Source: Desulfovibrionaceae bacterium UBA930
Lineage (GTDB): Bacteria > Desulfobacterota > Desulfovibrionia > Desulfovibrionales > Desulfovibrionaceae
Length of the DNA: 6,693 nt
NCBI GenBank assembly: GCA_002293605.1
Contig: DBDO01000165.1
Span: 206 to 6,898, forward strand
Direction of reading: 5' to 3'
Position 1 is the first letter of the stretch. Every line of letters begins with the position of its first letter. The notes under the pieces were generated by a model. That model did not search any database, was not told where the DNA came from, and saw only the letters and a program-made list of their open reading frames with translations. Made by a program: the position numbers and the translations under genes. Below, piece after piece: positions 4,943-6,693 of the stretch.

Positions 4943-5548
4943 ATGAACTCCGTAAATAATGCTTTCGATCTTGCTGTCGCATTTCCTTTATCTTCTTTGG
5001 AGCTAAGTAGATGCACATTGTCTGATGAAGAATATCAAGAAATATACCCCTTATCTGATGATAAAATAATAGATATACAAAATGAATTAAACAAATATTG
5101 CATATCTTTTGGAAAGCAGCAGTTTGGCGTTCAAATGTCTATGTTTTCTGACGTAATTATTTATATAAATACACATCTTGTAGAACTTTTAATTGCTGGG
5201 ATACTCCCAGCTGCTTATGATTTAATCAAAAATACTATTTATCATATCGTACAAAAAGCACATCATTTCTATACAAAAATGGGGCGTAATGACCCCTGTA
5301 AAAATATAAAAATAAAAATAGGAAATATTGATATTATAGCTCCAATCCCAACAAATTTAAATAACGAACAATTTGAATTATATTTTGATAAAATGATTAA
5401 ATTAGTTAAAGTGATTAAAGAAAATGAAGAAGAAAAACAAAATACATGGAACTGTTTTATTATTGAATATGAAGAGGGATATGCAAAATTAAAATATAAA
5501 ACAGTGCTTCAATATGCTTCAGAATGTAGCGCAAGACAATCTAAATAA
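4943..5548 (+). CDS. AT-rich orphan protein of unknown function
   Basis: I do not recognise this 201-residue protein. AAGG at 4932-4935 lies seven bases before the ATG. The gene is strikingly AT-rich: sampled 60-base lines count 20% and 35% GC, against GC-rich neighbours, and Lys, Asn and Ile codons dominate. An acidic N-terminal third (LSDEEYQEIYPLSDDKIIDI) is followed by a long hydrophobic helix-like segment at about 68-97 (FSDVIIYINTHLVELLIAGI onward) that could be one membrane helix or a buried amphipathic helix. A basic Asn-rich stretch with alternating beta pattern (KNIKIKIGNIDIIAPIP, about 120-136) follows, then a highly charged helix at about 145-166. GRNDPC at 114-119 recalls the start of a SEC-C motif, but the later Cys/His are absent, so I take it as chance. 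No signal peptide. The open frame, ribosome site and composition support a real, probably acquired gene. Confidence 0.7.
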   Translation: MNSVNNAFDLAVAFPLSSLELSRCTLSDEEYQEIYPLSDDKIIDIQNELNKYCISFGKQQFGVQMSMFSDVIIYINTHLVELLIAGILPAAYDLIKNTIYHIVQKAHHFYTKMGRNDPCKNIKIKIGNIDIIAPIPTNLNNEQFELYFDKMIKLVKVIKENEEEKQNTWNCFIIEYEEGYAKLKYKTVLQYASECSARQSK

Positions 5549-5618
5549 AAAAAATAAACGTGGGTTTTACTCTTTTGTATCTCAATAGCTACACATTCAA
5601 CATTCATGAGCTATGAGT

Positions 5619-6584
5619 CTAAAAAACCTTCAGGGTGAATAGCAGGGCTATGATGCCACTGAGGCTGATCATGCTGGCTGCGGTATTCAGACAGATGCCG
5701 AGCGCTGTATCCCTTGCCGCTGCCTGGTGTCTTTCTGCGAGTACATTGACTGCAACAGCTGAAGGCATGCCGGAGCAGAGGGTGGCAACGCCCAGGGGAA
5801 TGCCGGAAATACCGAACAGGCTCAGAGCCATAAAGGTAAAAAGGGGCATCAGGCAGAGTTTTGTCAGTTGTAGCGGCAGTTGGCGTATGAAGCAGCCTTT
5901 GGGAAAAGATCGGGTCCTGGCGAGCTCCGCGTGCAGGGCCATACCCATGGCGAACAGGGCGCAAGGCGCGGCAGTGCCGCCCAGCATGCTGGTCATGGCG
6001 GTGAGAAAGGCGGGCGGCGTAAGGCCGCACAGGTTGATGAGCAGGCCGAGGGCCGGAGCGACAAGGGAGGGGTTATGCGTTATGGATCTGCCGAGCGAAC
6101 GCAGTATCTCGGCGCGCTTTTTCCCTCTGTGCCCGAGCATTTCCAGCAGCGTGTCCGTATACAGCATGTCCGGCAGGTACAAAAGGGCGGCCAGGCTTAC
6201 GATGAGCGGCGCGCTTGCATCGCCGGGCAGCAGAAAAGAGACGATGGGCAGGCCCATAAACATGACATTGGGAAAGGTGGCCATGCACGCGGCTATTGTA
6301 GCACGCGCGGCGTCTTCTCTCTTGACGATGCGGAGCAGAAAGAAGCAGGGCAGATAGGCCGCCAGCAGCCCGGCGTACAGACCGAGAAAAAGCCCTGCGC
6401 AGAGCTGCCCTGTCTCCATCAGGGCCAGTTGGGAGAAAAACAGGGAGGGTAGCGCTATCCAGTAAACATACTGATTGAGGCAGTGTACTGCGTTCGCGGG
6501 CAACAGACCGCGCAGGGCCGCAAAACAGCCAGCCAGCATAATCCCGAATACGGGCAGCAGGCAGGAAATAATGACGAAGAGCAT
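5619..6584 (-). CDS. AEC-family transporter (auxin efflux carrier / malate permease type)
   Basis: A 321-residue inner-membrane protein with about ten hydrophobic segments (roughly 3-21, 37-54, 62-84, 100-119, 124-141, 172-188, 201-219, 238-258, 265-282, 301-320), the two five-helix halves being separated by a hydrophilic loop at about 142-170 (LEMLGHRGKKRAEILRSLGR). Family features are Q..YWIALPSLFF near 38-50, NPSLVAPALG at 171-180, AAPCALFAMG at 205-214 and GMPSAVAVNVLAER at 272-285. Bacterial AEC proteins move small organic acids such as malate, malonate or lactate; the substrate cannot be read from sequence. The length is normal. The ATG at 6584 follows the stop of the upstream gene by four bases and has no obvious Shine-Dalgarno, so it may rely on translational coupling. 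The upstream flavoenzyme suggests a 2-hydroxy acid as cargo. It converges with the AT-rich orphan across 70 bases. Confidence 0.9.
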   Translation of the reverse strand: MLFVIISCLLPVFGIMLAGCFAALRGLLPANAVHCLNQYVYWIALPSLFFSQLALMETGQLCAGLFLGLYAGLLAAYLPCFFLLRIVKREDAARATIAACMATFPNVMFMGLPIVSFLLPGDASAPLIVSLAALLYLPDMLYTDTLLEMLGHRGKKRAEILRSLGRSITHNPSLVAPALGLLINLCGLTPPAFLTAMTSMLGGTAAPCALFAMGMALHAELARTRSFPKGCFIRQLPLQLTKLCLMPLFTFMALSLFGISGIPLGVATLCSGMPSAVAVNVLAERHQAAARDTALGICLNTAASMISLSGIIALLFTLKVF

Positions 6585-6588
6585 GCGC

Positions 6589-6693
6589 TTATTGTTTATA
6601 CAGGGCTGCGGAGGAGATAGAGGCTATATCCTTGCAGCCAGTGAGAATCATAGTCTGGATGAGTTCCCCCCGGAAGTTTTCCAGGCAGGCGCG
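6589..6693 (-). CDS. C-terminus of a probable FMN-dependent 2-hydroxy-acid dehydrogenase (partial)
   Basis: The minus strand from the window edge to TAA at 6589-6591 encodes 34 residues, RACLENFRGELIQTMILTGC followed by KDIASISSAALYKQ. The pattern of a charged helix, EL...M.LTGC, then DIA.I is the usual C-terminal helix of the FMN-dependent alpha-hydroxy-acid oxidase/dehydrogenase family (lactate and glycolate oxidases and their anaerobic relatives). The catalytic residues lie outside the window, so the assignment rests on this tail alone. It precedes the AEC permease gene by four bases, which implies an operon. A different TIM-barrel enzyme remains possible. Confidence 0.55.
   Translation of the reverse strand, partial: RACLENFRGELIQTMILTGCKDIASISSAALYKQ

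Noticed and set aside
5054..5300. GRNDPC in the AT-rich orphan as a SEC-C zinc motif
   Set aside because: A SEC-C motif needs the following CPCGSGKK-type residues and a terminal Cys/His pair, which are absent.
5585..5615. ATAGCT...AGCTAT dyad between the convergent orphan and permease genes
   Set aside because: A six-base stem with a loop of about 19 bases and no T-tract is too weak to call a terminator.
5635..6452. Two overlapping + strand frames opposite the AEC permease
   Set aside because: They are antisense shadows of a clear ten-helix transporter; their composition is Arg/Ala/Gly-rich without domain features.
1..6693. CRISPR array, tRNA, rRNA, transposase or integrase
   Set aside because: No regularly spaced repeat set, tRNA cloverleaf, rRNA-like segment or recombinase/transposase motif was found by reading either strand.

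Overview
The window looks like chromosomal DNA of a sulfate-reducing or related anaerobic delta-proteobacterium (Desulfovibrionaceae-like). This is an inference from the protein style of the ThyX, DnaA and AEC-family genes, a GC-rich background, and the use of ThyX for dTMP synthesis. No 16S or other decisive marker is present, so the family is a moderate-confidence guess.

Layout, left to right. Positions 1-549 (+) hold the C-terminal three quarters of thyX, cut by the window edge. A gene-free stretch at 550-923 contains a perfect AT-rich 17-bp hairpin and the presumed dnaA control region. Positions 924-2738 (+) encode DnaA, with an unusually long domain II linker and an altered DNA-binding signature. 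It is followed by three closely packed hairpins (2757-2844) shared with the convergent gene at 2845-3582 (-), a secreted protein of unknown function. Positions 3583-3996 are gene-free and contain a very long perfect hairpin (24-bp arms). Positions 3997-4314 (-) encode a small TraR/DksA-type C4 zinc-finger protein with a clear promoter and a strong hairpin in its leader. Positions 4315-4942 hold no convincing complete gene, only a hairpin and a 19-codon ORF with a good ribosome site. Positions 4943-5548 (+) are a strikingly AT-rich orphan gene, probably acquired. Positions 5619-6584 (-) encode an AEC-family permease, and 6589-6693 (-) is the C-terminus of a probable FMN-dependent 2-hydroxy-acid dehydrogenase four bases upstream of it.

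How the parts fit. The left part is nucleotide and replication housekeeping (dTMP supply, replication initiation). dnaA stands alone here: neither dnaN nor another replication gene follows, which is compatible with a second dnaA or a rearranged origin region. The middle (about 3.6-5.6 kb) looks like an accessory patch: an isolated TraR-like regulator of the type found on phages and conjugative elements, palindromes, low gene density and an AT-rich orphan. No integrase, transposase, tRNA or flanking direct repeat is visible to delimit an element. The right end is a likely two-gene operon for uptake and oxidation of a hydroxy acid. I found no complete, recognisable new multi-gene system. The best leads are the DnaA variant, the AT-rich orphan and the two strong hairpins flanking the TraR-like gene.
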